Positions 16,935 to 24,746 of a DNA stretch of 64,000 nucleotides are shown here, in pieces (the stretch's first letter is position 1; each line of letters opens with the position of its first letter). A program made the position numbers and the translations under genes. The stretch covers positions 31,748-95,747 of the forward strand of contig JAQTTZ010000004.1 of the NCBI GenBank assembly GCA_028710485.1, given 5' to 3'. This DNA is from Bacteriovorax sp. (GTDB lineage Bacteria > Bdellovibrionota > Bacteriovoracia > Bacteriovoracales > Bacteriovoracaceae). The notes under the pieces were generated by a model, which did no database searches, was not told the origin of the DNA, and worked only from the letters and a program-made list of their open reading frames with translations.

Positions 16935-16988
16935 ACATTTAGAATCGTTTCAATTTTATTGTTTTTCACCACGTTTCTCTCCAGCGTG

Positions 16989-17012
16989 TCGGCAGCCACG
17001 CTTGGCGATTCC
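16989..17012 (+). other. Hairpin in a 350-bp gene-free stretch
   Basis: Between 16882 and 17228 the only structure seen besides the terminator is a perfect 6-bp stem, AGCGTG / CACGCT, with a GGC-A-GCC core inside. Its outer-stem and inner-GCC layout recalls the hairpin at 61907, so it may be a decayed member of the same repeat family. No open frame is supported in this stretch. Confidence 0.3.
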
Positions 17013-17228
17013 CCGAGTGATCAATGTTGTAGCCGTAGATAATACATCCTTAAAAAATCAATGATGGCCTCTAATCAAATGTGCCAGTAGCTGTCTAAAG
17101 TTTATCCATCCTGTAAAAGTTAACGACACCATTATATTTATAGAGTATCTAACACCCTAGAAGACCTGCCGTCAGTACTTGGCATCCCTCGTGCAACGTT
17201 AATTGTAAACGAACACAAGGGGAATTTT

Positions 17229-17411
17229 ATGAAACTTTTAATCTTAATAACGATCTCTATAATTTCTTTAAATGTATTTTCTGCAGATCTTGGAGAAGAC
17301 CAAAAAAGTGAATGTCCTTTTTTGAACCAGTCTTCTAAAAGAGATGCAAAACCCGTTGAAGCTGTTGAATCAGAAATCTCTAAAGAGGGAGCTAAAGTTA
17401 TTAGCAAATAA
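17229..17411 (+). CDS. Secreted micro-protein, paralogue A
   Basis: A 60-residue protein with a signal peptide (MKLLILITISIISLNVFSA) and a mature part of about 40 residues containing GEDQKSECPF, QSSKRDAK and a C-terminal GAKVISK. The same three blocks occur in the same order in the protein encoded at 17685. AAGGGGAA precedes the start and a terminator follows, so it is a self-contained gene. A single Cys remains in the mature protein. No known family. The conserved blocks, as opposed to the divergent spacers, argue that both copies are under selection. Confidence 0.72.
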   Translation: MKLLILITISIISLNVFSADLGEDQKSECPFLNQSSKRDAKPVEAVESEISKEGAKVISK

Positions 17412-17440
17412 TAGAACCGTTCATTCCATATTTGATTTTG

Positions 17441-17472
17441 AAGAGCCCCGCCGACTATGTCCGGGGCTTTTC
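17441..17472 (+). terminator. Rho-independent terminator
   Basis: AGCCCCG / CGGGGCT stem with an 11-nt loop, then TTTTCTT, 30 nt downstream of micro-protein A. Confidence 0.8.
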
Positions 17473-17553
17473 TTATTTATTAGCTCTTTTAATCGACTGT
17501 CGATCTTTTCCTCTCGAAGCATTCGACCAAGTTTGACTATTTTTTCAACGGCC

Positions 17554-17661
17554 ATGTCGAAAAATTCAACACAATTTAATTTTCAGAAAGCTAAGGTCTT
17601 TATTTTTCTAATGTTTTATTTTGGCATGATGACTGCAATTAACTATTACAAGAAAGCTTAA
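17554..17661 (+). CDS. Possible 35-residue membrane peptide
   Basis: An ATG at 17554 opens a 35-residue frame that ends in a hydrophobic segment (VFIFLMFYFGMMTAI) capped by YYKKA, as in single-span membrane peptides. There is no ribosome binding site, and the longer open frame upstream runs through the terminator, so only the short version is plausible. It lies between the two paralogous micro-protein genes. It could equally be chance. Confidence 0.22.
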   Translation: MSKNSTQFNFQKAKVFIFLMFYFGMMTAINYYKKA

Positions 17662-17684
17662 ATAAACATCGTTAGGGAGCATAT

Positions 17685-17870
17685 ATGAAAGCACTAGTAA
17701 TCGCATCAGTTCTCTTTTTTAGCTTAAGAGCAATATCATCTGAAATTGGCGAGGATCAAAAGGGTGAATGTCCTTATGCTAGCCAGACTTCTAAAAGAGA
17801 AGCAAAAGTTGTAGCACCAGAAGAAGTAGAATCTACAAGTGACGTAGGCGCAAAATCAATTAGCAAATAA
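17685..17870 (+). CDS. Secreted micro-protein, paralogue B
   Basis: A 61-residue paralogue of the protein encoded at 17229. It has a signal peptide (MKALVIASVLFFSLRAISS), then GEDQKGECPY, QTSKREAK and a C-terminal GAKSISK. TTAGGGAG precedes the start, and a bidirectional terminator follows 26 nt after the stop. The mature peptide is acidic/basic mixed with one Cys. Two copies, each with its own terminator, suggest independent expression. The function is unknown; position next to the pilus and YD-repeat genes hints at a surface or secreted role. Confidence 0.72.
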   Translation: MKALVIASVLFFSLRAISSEIGEDQKGECPYASQTSKREAKVVAPEEVESTSDVGAKSISK

Positions 17871-17895
17871 TTTAATTCCACTCCACTCCACATAA

Positions 17896-17925
17896 AAAAA
17901 AGCCCATCGAATGATGGGCTTTTTG
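17896..17925 (+). terminator. Bidirectional terminator
   Basis: A stem AGCCCATC / GATGGGCT with a GAAT loop is flanked by an A-run and a T-run, so it can end transcripts from both sides. It sits between micro-protein B (+) and the reverse-strand gene ending at 17951. Confidence 0.9.
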
Positions 17926-17950
17926 CATTATGAATCTATTGTTTTAAAAT

Positions 17951-18283
17951 TTAGTCATTACTTAATACTTTTCGAAGTCTTTCTCTTTCCTCGTCAGTGT
18001 ATGAATCATCATTAGCATGCTTTTTTATCTCGTGATTCTTTTTTTGAATCCCTGCTAGTTTAGTTTTTACTTCATCTTTTTCAATGGGCTCAGAGTTAGA
18101 ATAAAGCTTTTTTGAATAGCGTTTAGTTATCGACATTTTTTGCTTGGTCGTTATGACTGCTTGGTCTGCATAAGGAGTGACCATGGCATAGAATTTATCA
18201 AAGAGATGACGCCCGCTGCCGATTGGAATACAGAGTATAGCAAAGCTTAACGTAAAGTAGAAAACAAAGCGGATTAAAAACAT
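17951..18283 (-). CDS. Small membrane-anchored hypothetical protein
   Basis: A 110-residue protein with one N-terminal hydrophobic segment (LIRFVFYFTLSFAILCIPIG) that acts as an anchor or signal peptide. A Lys-rich, highly charged, probably helical remainder ends in EERERLRKVLSND. It follows the response-regulator gene by 20 bp on the same strand, so the two are likely co-transcribed. No family recognised. Confidence 0.6.
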   Translation of the reverse strand: MFLIRFVFYFTLSFAILCIPIGSGRHLFDKFYAMVTPYADQAVITTKQKMSITKRYSKKLYSNSEPIEKDEVKTKLAGIQKKNHEIKKHANDDSYTDEERERLRKVLSND

Positions 18284-18303
18284 ATACTCTAGCTCCTAAA
18301 TGA

Positions 18304-18711
18304 TTAGTGACTATCTTTAACTACAAGCCTTTCGATTTTCTCAACGGCCTTCAAGAGGTCATCGCACTCGAATGGTTTCTGAAGAAAATCAATTGCGCCA
18401 TTTGAAATTGATTCGATAACAATACTGTCAATGTTAAGCGAAGACATCATAATAATAAAACGCTCGCCAGTATGTTTTTCTTGGAAATGTTTAGTGAGTT
18501 CGAGGCCTGATATATCCGGCATAACAACATCAATGAAGATTAAATTTGCCTTAGAACTATGGGCAATCTGAATTGCATCTTCTGCAGATCCAGCCTGACC
18601 GGCGACGTTATATCCTTCATTTGTTAAAATTTCAGCCATCGAACGGCGATTAAAATCAGAATCATCTACGATGAGAATTCTTAGTTTGTCGTGATTGCGT
18701 GGTGGTTTCAT
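18304..18711 (-). CDS. CheY-like single-domain response regulator
   Basis: A 135-residue receiver domain with no output domain. The acidic pocket is at D16/D17 (ILIVDDSDFNRR), the phosphorylation site is D61 (LIFIDVVMPD), a Ser occupies the conserved Thr/Ser position (IIMMSS), and the Lys is in FLQKPF. The start at 18711 is preferred over an in-frame ATG at 18813: the longer version would encode its extra residues across the lon terminator and would add an unnatural hydrophobic tail. It may act on the flagellar motor or another regulator; no kinase is nearby. Confidence 0.9.
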   Translation of the reverse strand: MKPPRNHDKLRILIVDDSDFNRRSMAEILTNEGYNVAGQAGSAEDAIQIAHSSKANLIFIDVVMPDISGLELTKHFQEKHTGERFIIMMSSLNIDSIVIESISNGAIDFLQKPFECDDLLKAVEKIERLVVKDSH

Positions 18712-18765
18712 AGAATGATCCAGGATAATTGTTACTAGTATTATGATAACAATTTCCTTACACAA

Positions 18766-18797
18766 AAAAAGAAAAACCAACAATACTGTTGGTTTTT
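18766..18797 (-). terminator. Terminator of lon
   Basis: A perfect 11-bp stem with a 4-nt loop, read on the reverse strand, is followed by TTTTTCTTTTTTT. It lies just beyond the lon stop codon at 18827 and upstream of the response regulator. Confidence 0.92.
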
Positions 18798-18826
18798 TAC
18801 TTTTACTAGACAATTTTATTCAGATA

Positions 18827-21244
18827 CTAAGCAGCTGCAGGCGGCAAAGATTCTTTAGCACGAGCGTAAGTTTTCTTCTTCTTTTTCTCTTTCCAGCCAA
18901 GAAGAGCGACATCTAAAACTTCATCGAAGGTTTTCACTGGGATAAAGGTTAATTTTGCTCGGTATTCTTCTGGGATCTCTTCTAGGTCTTTTCTGTTTTT
19001 CCAAGGAATGATGATCGTTTTGATGTTCATTCTCATGGCAGCCAATGCTTTTTCTTTTAATCCACCGATTGGTAAAACTTTACCAGTCAGGGTGATCTCA
19101 CCAGTCATCGCGACTTCGCGGCTAATTGGAGTATTGGTTAAAAGGGAAACAATAGTTGTGGCAAGTGTAATACCAGCACTTGGTCCATCTTTCGGAGTAG
19201 CTCCGGCCGGAAGGTGGATATGAATTTCATTTTTCTCAAAGATCTCTTCGTCAATATGAAATTCAGCAGCCTGACTTCTGATATAGCCTATCGCCGTTTG
19301 AGCAGATTCTTTCATGACGTCACCAAGTTGACCGGTAAGAGTTAAACCTCTTCCTTTCATTTTTGTGGCTTCAATATAAAGAACTTCACCACCGTGAGAG
19401 GTCCAAGCTAGACCAGTTGCCACTCCAACTTCATCAACATCTTTTTCATCATCTTTTGTGTAAACAGGAGGTCCTAAAAGTTTAAAAACCGTCTCTGTCA
19501 TGATGTGTGTTTGTTCAGCTTCACCTTTTGCGATTTTCATCGCCACTTTTCTACAAATTGCCCCAATTTTTCTTTCTAGGTTACGAAGGCCGGCTTCGGC
19601 TGTGTAGCCCTTGATAACACTCGCAACACCGTCATCAGTAAAAGCAATATGCTTTTCATTGATTCCGTTTTCATCCATTTGTTTTGGAATAATGTATTTT
19701 TTCGAGATCGCAACTTTTTCTTCCTGGGTATAACCAGAGAGGTTGATGATTTCCATCCTGTCTCTAAGAGGAGCAGGGATTTGATCAAGAACGTTTGCAG
19801 TAGCAATGAACATTACATTTGATAAATCAAAAGGGATGTTCAGGTAATGGTCTCTGAAAGCTCCATTTTGTTCTGGATCTAGAACTTCAAGAAGAGCCGA
19901 TGAAGGATCCCCTTTGAAATCACCACCTAGTTTATCTACTTCATCGAGAAGGATAACAGGGTTATTTGTTTTTACTTGTTTAAGAGCTTGGATGAAACGA
20001 CCTGGCATTGCTCCAACATAAGTTCTTCTATGACCTCTGATCTCAGCCTCATCTTTTACGCCACCTAGAGAGATACGAACAAATTCTCTTCCACGAGCTT
20101 GCGCGATCGTTTTACCAAGAGAAGTCTTTCCAACACCAGGAGGTCCAGAGAAACAAAGAATTGGTCCTTTCATGCCAGGTCCTTTTAATTGTCTAACCGC
20201 GAGATATTCTAAAATTCTTTCTTTAACTTTATAAAGTTCAAAATGATCCTCATCTAATATTTCAAGAGCAGCATCAAGGTCGATATGTTCTGGACTTGAA
20301 TTATTCCAAGGCAGATCACACATCCATTCAAGATAGGTTCTAAGAATTGATGCCTCTGAAGAATCAGGATGCATTTTTTCTAAACGACCAATTTGTTTGA
20401 TTGATTCTTTTTCTGCTTCTTCACTCATCTTGGCTTTTTTAATTTTTTCTTTTATTTCACCAAATTCATCATCTGGATCTTTTTGTGTTTCATCACCCAG
20501 TTCTGATTTGATGGCCTTAATCTGTTCTCTAAGGAAATACTCTTTTTGTGTTTTAGAAATTTCTTCTTTTGCAGTGCTTTTAATTTTATTTTGCATCGCT
20601 AGAATTTCTAATTCGCGAGAGAGAATATCGTTGATTCTATGGAGTCGCTCCATTGGGTCAAGTGTTTCAAGGATAGTCTGCGCTTCACCAACATGAAGAT
20701 TCAAGTTTGATGCAACAAGGTCGGCAAGTCTTCCCGCATCTTTGATATCTTCCAAGATCATCAAAATGTCAGGAGAGAGAACTTTTCCCATGTTAATAAC
20801 TTTTTCAAGTTGTTCGCGGATGTTTCTCATTAGAGCATTTGCAGCAACATTGTTTTCTGGAATGGCCATATCTGAGACTTTCATTAGCTTACACATGAAG
20901 TAAGGAGCTTCCTGAGTAAATTCTGTGATGCGAGCTTTTGAGAGCCCCTGCACAAGAATTTTTACTCTTCCGTCTGGCAACTTTCGCATTCTCATGATCA
21001 TCGCAATAGTTCCCGTCTCATAGATTTCATCCGGAGTTGGGGCTTCTGCTTTCATGTCTTTTTGGCTAGCAAGAAGAATTAGCCGATCAGATTTGTTAAG
21101 AGCATGATCTACGGCCTGAATCGAGGAGTCGCGTCCTACAAAAAAAGGTAAAATCATAAACGGGTATACCACTATGTCCCTAATTGGCAGGAGAGGGAGG
21201 TGATCTTTTAGTTCGATGTTGTCACCCTCGTAATTAGTTACCAT
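18827..21244 (-). CDS. lon: ATP-dependent protease Lon
   Basis: An 805-residue protease, the usual length for Lon, that degrades misfolded and selected regulatory proteins as a cytosolic hexamer. The N-terminal substrate-binding domain begins LPLLPIRDIVVYPFMILPF. The AAA+ module has Walker A GPPGVGKTS near residue 366 and Walker B VILLDEVDK. The protease domain holds the catalytic Ser in KDGPSAGIT (about 690) and the Lys in GGLKEKALAA (about 730). The C terminus is Lys- and Ala-rich. A GGAGG site precedes the start. The gene has its own terminator and is divergent from glmU. Confidence 0.98.
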   Translation of the reverse strand: MVTNYEGDNIELKDHLPLLPIRDIVVYPFMILPFFVGRDSSIQAVDHALNKSDRLILLASQKDMKAEAPTPDEIYETGTIAMIMRMRKLPDGRVKILVQGLSKARITEFTQEAPYFMCKLMKVSDMAIPENNVAANALMRNIREQLEKVINMGKVLSPDILMILEDIKDAGRLADLVASNLNLHVGEAQTILETLDPMERLHRINDILSRELEILAMQNKIKSTAKEEISKTQKEYFLREQIKAIKSELGDETQKDPDDEFGEIKEKIKKAKMSEEAEKESIKQIGRLEKMHPDSSEASILRTYLEWMCDLPWNNSSPEHIDLDAALEILDEDHFELYKVKERILEYLAVRQLKGPGMKGPILCFSGPPGVGKTSLGKTIAQARGREFVRISLGGVKDEAEIRGHRRTYVGAMPGRFIQALKQVKTNNPVILLDEVDKLGGDFKGDPSSALLEVLDPEQNGAFRDHYLNIPFDLSNVMFIATANVLDQIPAPLRDRMEIINLSGYTQEEKVAISKKYIIPKQMDENGINEKHIAFTDDGVASVIKGYTAEAGLRNLERKIGAICRKVAMKIAKGEAEQTHIMTETVFKLLGPPVYTKDDEKDVDEVGVATGLAWTSHGGEVLYIEATKMKGRGLTLTGQLGDVMKESAQTAIGYIRSQAAEFHIDEEIFEKNEIHIHLPAGATPKDGPSAGITLATTIVSLLTNTPISREVAMTGEITLTGKVLPIGGLKEKALAAMRMNIKTIIIPWKNRKDLEEIPEEYRAKLTFIPVKTFDEVLDVALLGWKEKKKKKTYARAKESLPPAAA

Positions 21245-21440
21245 ATCTATCCTCCAAAAATTGGCCTTCGCAAATACATTTGCATTCGAATACTTAAATC
21301 GGGATATGAAATAAACTCTTTAAGGAAAAGTGGAGATTTGTGCATTTTTCTTTATATTTTTTGGGTATACTTGATTGCAATAATCAGCGTTCTAAATGAA
21401 AATACAGGGAATGTCTGACTAGTTTAAGAGGGAGTTACGT

Positions 21441-22841
21441 ATGAGTTTGACTATAGGGGCAGTTATTTTAGCAGCTGGGGAAGGGAAGCGTTTGAAATTA
21501 AATGCACCGAAGCCGCTAGCTCCATGTTTGGATAAAAAATTAATAGATTTTCCAATTAAAGCATTAAAAAACTTTTTTAGTCAAAACAAGATTGATGGGA
21601 AGATTACGGCAGTGATCGGACACCAGCGTGAATTAGTTCGGCCTTATATAGAAAAACATCACCCAGATATTGCTTTTGCAATTCAAGAGGAACAAAAAGG
21701 AACAGCTGATGCCCTCCGGTCATACTTTATTTCCCATGAGAACAATCACATTACAAATCAGTTTCAATACACACTTGTGATTTGTGCTGACACACCAGTT
21801 GTTTCTGCCAAAGAACTAACTGAGATGTTAACTCTTATTACCAATGAAAATCTCGACGGCGTGGCTGCGAGTTTTATTGAAAAAAATCCTAAAGGATATG
21901 GCCGGATTGTTAGAGAGAAAAAGGGCTTTCATATTACCGAAGAAAAAGATGCAACTGACGAAATTCGAAAAATTACAGAGGTGAATTCCGGACTCTATAT
22001 TTTAAAGACCAGTTATCTCCTCGAGCATTTAAAAGCAATTGATTCTAATAATAAGTCGGGTGAATTTTATTTAACTGATGTTTTTAAAGATGGATTAAAT
22101 GTAAAAGCACACTGTTTTCCAAATGGAGATATATTTTTGGGAGTGAATACTCTCAGTCAATTGGAAGATGCAGAAAAGGCCCTAAGAATCAGAAAGAAAA
22201 ATGAGTTGAGGGATAACGGCGTACGCTTTATCGATAGCTCTCATTGCTATATTGATAGTGAAGTTGAAGTGGGGGAAGGATCGGTCATTTATCCAAATAC
22301 CTTTCTTACTGGTAAAACCCAAATTGGAAAAAATGTCGTTATCGAGATGGGTGCTCAGATTACCAATTCGATAGTTGACGATAGTGCTAAAGTTTTAGCT
22401 TATACCATTCTAGATGGGGCCCATCTTCATACCAAGGCTTCAGCTGGCCCTTTTGCGCGACTGCGCCCTGGCGCTGACATTGGCCCAGAAGCCAAGATTG
22501 GGAATTTCGTAGAAATAAAAAAATCTGTGCTAGATCGCGGCGTAAAAGTTTCACATTTAAGTTATGTGGGAGATGCTTTTATAGGTGAAGAAACAAACAT
22601 TGGTTGTGGTTTTATTACCTGTAATTTTGATGGGCTAAATAAACATATTACCAAAATTGGAAAAAACAGTTTTATAGGCTCTGACTCTCAGACTATTGCC
22701 CCAGTTGTAATCGGAGACGATTGCTTCGTAGCATCTTCATCAACTATCACCAAAGACATGCCGGATGGCTCATTTGCCATATCGCGCGGTCAACAGACAA
22801 CGAAAGAAGGGATGGCAAAAAAGTTTTTAAAGAAGAAATAA
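21441..22841 (+). CDS. glmU: Bifunctional GlcNAc-1-P uridyltransferase / GlcN-1-P acetyltransferase
   Basis: A 466-residue enzyme for the last two steps to UDP-GlcNAc, the precursor of peptidoglycan and lipopolysaccharide. The N-terminal pyrophosphorylase domain has LAAGEGKRL and PKPLAP (the family usually shows G-x-G-T-R-M; here Lys-Arg-Leu). CADTPVV and GYGRIVR mark the nucleotide and sugar sites. The C-terminal half is a left-handed beta-helix with NFVEIKKS, HLSYVGDAFIG, a CNFDG variant of the usual NYDG, and IGSDSQTIAPV. It is followed by glmS after 52 bp, a natural pathway pairing. Confidence 0.96.
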   Translation: MSLTIGAVILAAGEGKRLKLNAPKPLAPCLDKKLIDFPIKALKNFFSQNKIDGKITAVIGHQRELVRPYIEKHHPDIAFAIQEEQKGTADALRSYFISHENNHITNQFQYTLVICADTPVVSAKELTEMLTLITNENLDGVAASFIEKNPKGYGRIVREKKGFHITEEKDATDEIRKITEVNSGLYILKTSYLLEHLKAIDSNNKSGEFYLTDVFKDGLNVKAHCFPNGDIFLGVNTLSQLEDAEKALRIRKKNELRDNGVRFIDSSHCYIDSEVEVGEGSVIYPNTFLTGKTQIGKNVVIEMGAQITNSIVDDSAKVLAYTILDGAHLHTKASAGPFARLRPGADIGPEAKIGNFVEIKKSVLDRGVKVSHLSYVGDAFIGEETNIGCGFITCNFDGLNKHITKIGKNSFIGSDSQTIAPVVIGDDCFVASSSTITKDMPDGSFAISRGQQTTKEGMAKKFLKKK

Positions 22842-22893
22842 TAATGGTAGAACCCCATCTTAGGGTTTTTAATTCGCTCACAAAGGTTAGTTT

Positions 22894-24723
22894 ATGTGTG
22901 GAATCGTCGGTTATCTAGGGCCATCTCAAAATTCAGTCCAAATTGTTCTCGAAGGTCTAAGACGACTTGAGTACCGCGGATATGATTCCGCTGGAGTGAG
23001 TTTTTTAGATGAACACAATCATCTTCAAAATTATAAAAAAGCCGGAAAGCTTGATAATTTAAAGATTGAGCTTGAAGGAAAAAATATTATTGCCCGCGCC
23101 TGTATCGGCCACACTCGTTGGGCAACTCATGGTGGTGTGACAGATGCAAATGCTCATCCTCACTACAACGAAACTCTCTCTATTATTCATAACGGTATTA
23201 TTGAAAATGCCAACGAGATAAAAAAAGAATTAATGGGGCACGGAGTAAAATTTAAATCTGAGACTGATAGTGAATCTTTTTTAGAGTTAGCAACTTTTGA
23301 ATTAAAACAAGGCAAGCCAATTCTTGAAGCTATTGCTGATTCCTTTAAGCGCATCCATGGAAACTCTGCTTTTGTAATTCTTTATCCAAAAACAGGTGAA
23401 ATTTTTGCAATCAAAAGAGGAGCACCTTTGGTATGTGGGATTAACGATATAACTTCTGAAGCATTGGTTTCTTCTGATCCCTATGCTCTTGCAGGGATTG
23501 TCCATAAACTTTACTTCCCCGAAGATGAAGTTATTGTTCATCTCTCTGGTGCCAATAAAAACCTGGTAAATTTTTACGAATTAAAAGATCTTGCAAAAAC
23601 CACAAGATACCTTTCTAAAAAACAAGATATGTCGATCGAGGTTAGTGAAAAAGGTGAGTATGAACATTTCATGCTTAAAGAAATTCACGAGCAACCAGGT
23701 CTCATTCGCAATCTGACTCAGTATTATTTTGCAGGAGAGGGGCGTGAAGCATTAGAGAAAATAGCCTTGTATAAACCAAAGCATATTTATATTTCTGCTT
23801 GTGGAACAGCTGCTTATGCTGGCTTAGTTATCCGCGATTTCCTTGAAGGAATTAATCGCATTCCGGCCAATGTTGAATTAGCTTCTGAGTTTCGTTACAG
23901 AGAACCTATTTTAAGAGAAGGCGATGTTGGTATTTTTGTTTCTCAATCAGGCGAAACAGCAGATACCTTGGCAGCCCAATCGTTATGTAAAAAAGCTGGA
24001 GTTAAAACTCTTTCAATTGTAAATGTTGATGGGTCAACTCTTTATAGAGAATGTGATGACAACCTTTTAATTAGGGCCGGAATTGAAATCGGAGTAGCTT
24101 CAACTAAAGCATTTACTCAACAAGCACTTACTGGTCGCTTAATGTCTGCAGCAATGGCCGGAGACTTAAAAGACGAAGCTAAGAAAGTAAGTCTTACAGG
24201 TAAATTTGCTCTTCTTGCTGAACGAATTGATCGCTTGCTTGTTCAGTCAGACATTATTAAAACTGTTGCAGAATCTATTTATAATAAAAAAGGATTTTTT
24301 TATACTGGTAGAGGTGCATATTTTCCAATCGCTCTTGAAGGTGCTTTGAAGTTAAAAGAAATTGCTTACGTTCATGCAGAAGGATACGCAGCGGGAGAAT
24401 TAAAGCACGGACCGATTGCACTAATAGATGAAGAGATGGTTAATATTGCTTTAGTTGGACCCGAGTTGTTTGAAAAAACAGTTTCGAATGTTCAAGAAAT
24501 CAAAGCGAGAAAAGGAATTATCGTTGGAATCGGACCTCGTAACAATGAAGAGCTTATGGGACTGAGTGATTATTATATTCCATTGGACTTTGATGGCCTA
24601 GATGAATTGTCACCACTATACGTAAACGTAGTTAACCAATTATTGGCTTACTATATGGCAAAATTCAAAGGAACCGATATTGATAAGCCAAGAAATTTAG
24701 CGAAGTCTGTAACAGTAGAATAG
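22894..24723 (+). CDS. glmS: Glucosamine-fructose-6-phosphate aminotransferase (isomerizing)
   Basis: A 609-residue enzyme that makes glucosamine-6-phosphate from fructose-6-phosphate and glutamine. After Met removal, Cys2 (MCGIVGYLG) is the glutaminase nucleophile. GHTRWATHG and HNGIIEN are classic class II amidotransferase motifs. Two SIS domains follow: ISACGTAAYAGL, FVSQSGETADT, then FYTGRGAYFPIALEGALKLKE. The C terminus ends AKSVTVE, as in the family. No glmS ribozyme is visible in the short 5' gap. It lies directly downstream of glmU. Confidence 0.98.
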   Translation: MCGIVGYLGPSQNSVQIVLEGLRRLEYRGYDSAGVSFLDEHNHLQNYKKAGKLDNLKIELEGKNIIARACIGHTRWATHGGVTDANAHPHYNETLSIIHNGIIENANEIKKELMGHGVKFKSETDSESFLELATFELKQGKPILEAIADSFKRIHGNSAFVILYPKTGEIFAIKRGAPLVCGINDITSEALVSSDPYALAGIVHKLYFPEDEVIVHLSGANKNLVNFYELKDLAKTTRYLSKKQDMSIEVSEKGEYEHFMLKEIHEQPGLIRNLTQYYFAGEGREALEKIALYKPKHIYISACGTAAYAGLVIRDFLEGINRIPANVELASEFRYREPILREGDVGIFVSQSGETADTLAAQSLCKKAGVKTLSIVNVDGSTLYRECDDNLLIRAGIEIGVASTKAFTQQALTGRLMSAAMAGDLKDEAKKVSLTGKFALLAERIDRLLVQSDIIKTVAESIYNKKGFFYTGRGAYFPIALEGALKLKEIAYVHAEGYAAGELKHGPIALIDEEMVNIALVGPELFEKTVSNVQEIKARKGIIVGIGPRNNEELMGLSDYYIPLDFDGLDELSPLYVNVVNQLLAYYMAKFKGTDIDKPRNLAKSVTVE

Positions 24724-24746
24724 AAAATAAAAGGGTATAAAGAACA

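Noticed and set aside
17344..17553. 105-residue frame overlapping micro-protein A
   Set aside because: It runs out of phase through micro-protein A and through a terminator. Only its last 35 residues are kept as a weak candidate.
18712..18813. Longer N terminus for the response regulator
   Set aside because: The extra residues would be encoded across the lon terminator, and the short start gives a normal receiver-domain N terminus.
22850..22872. Terminator or glmS-type ribozyme between glmU and glmS
   Set aside because: The AACCC/GGGTT stem is only 5 bp, and the 52-bp gap is too short for the ribozyme.
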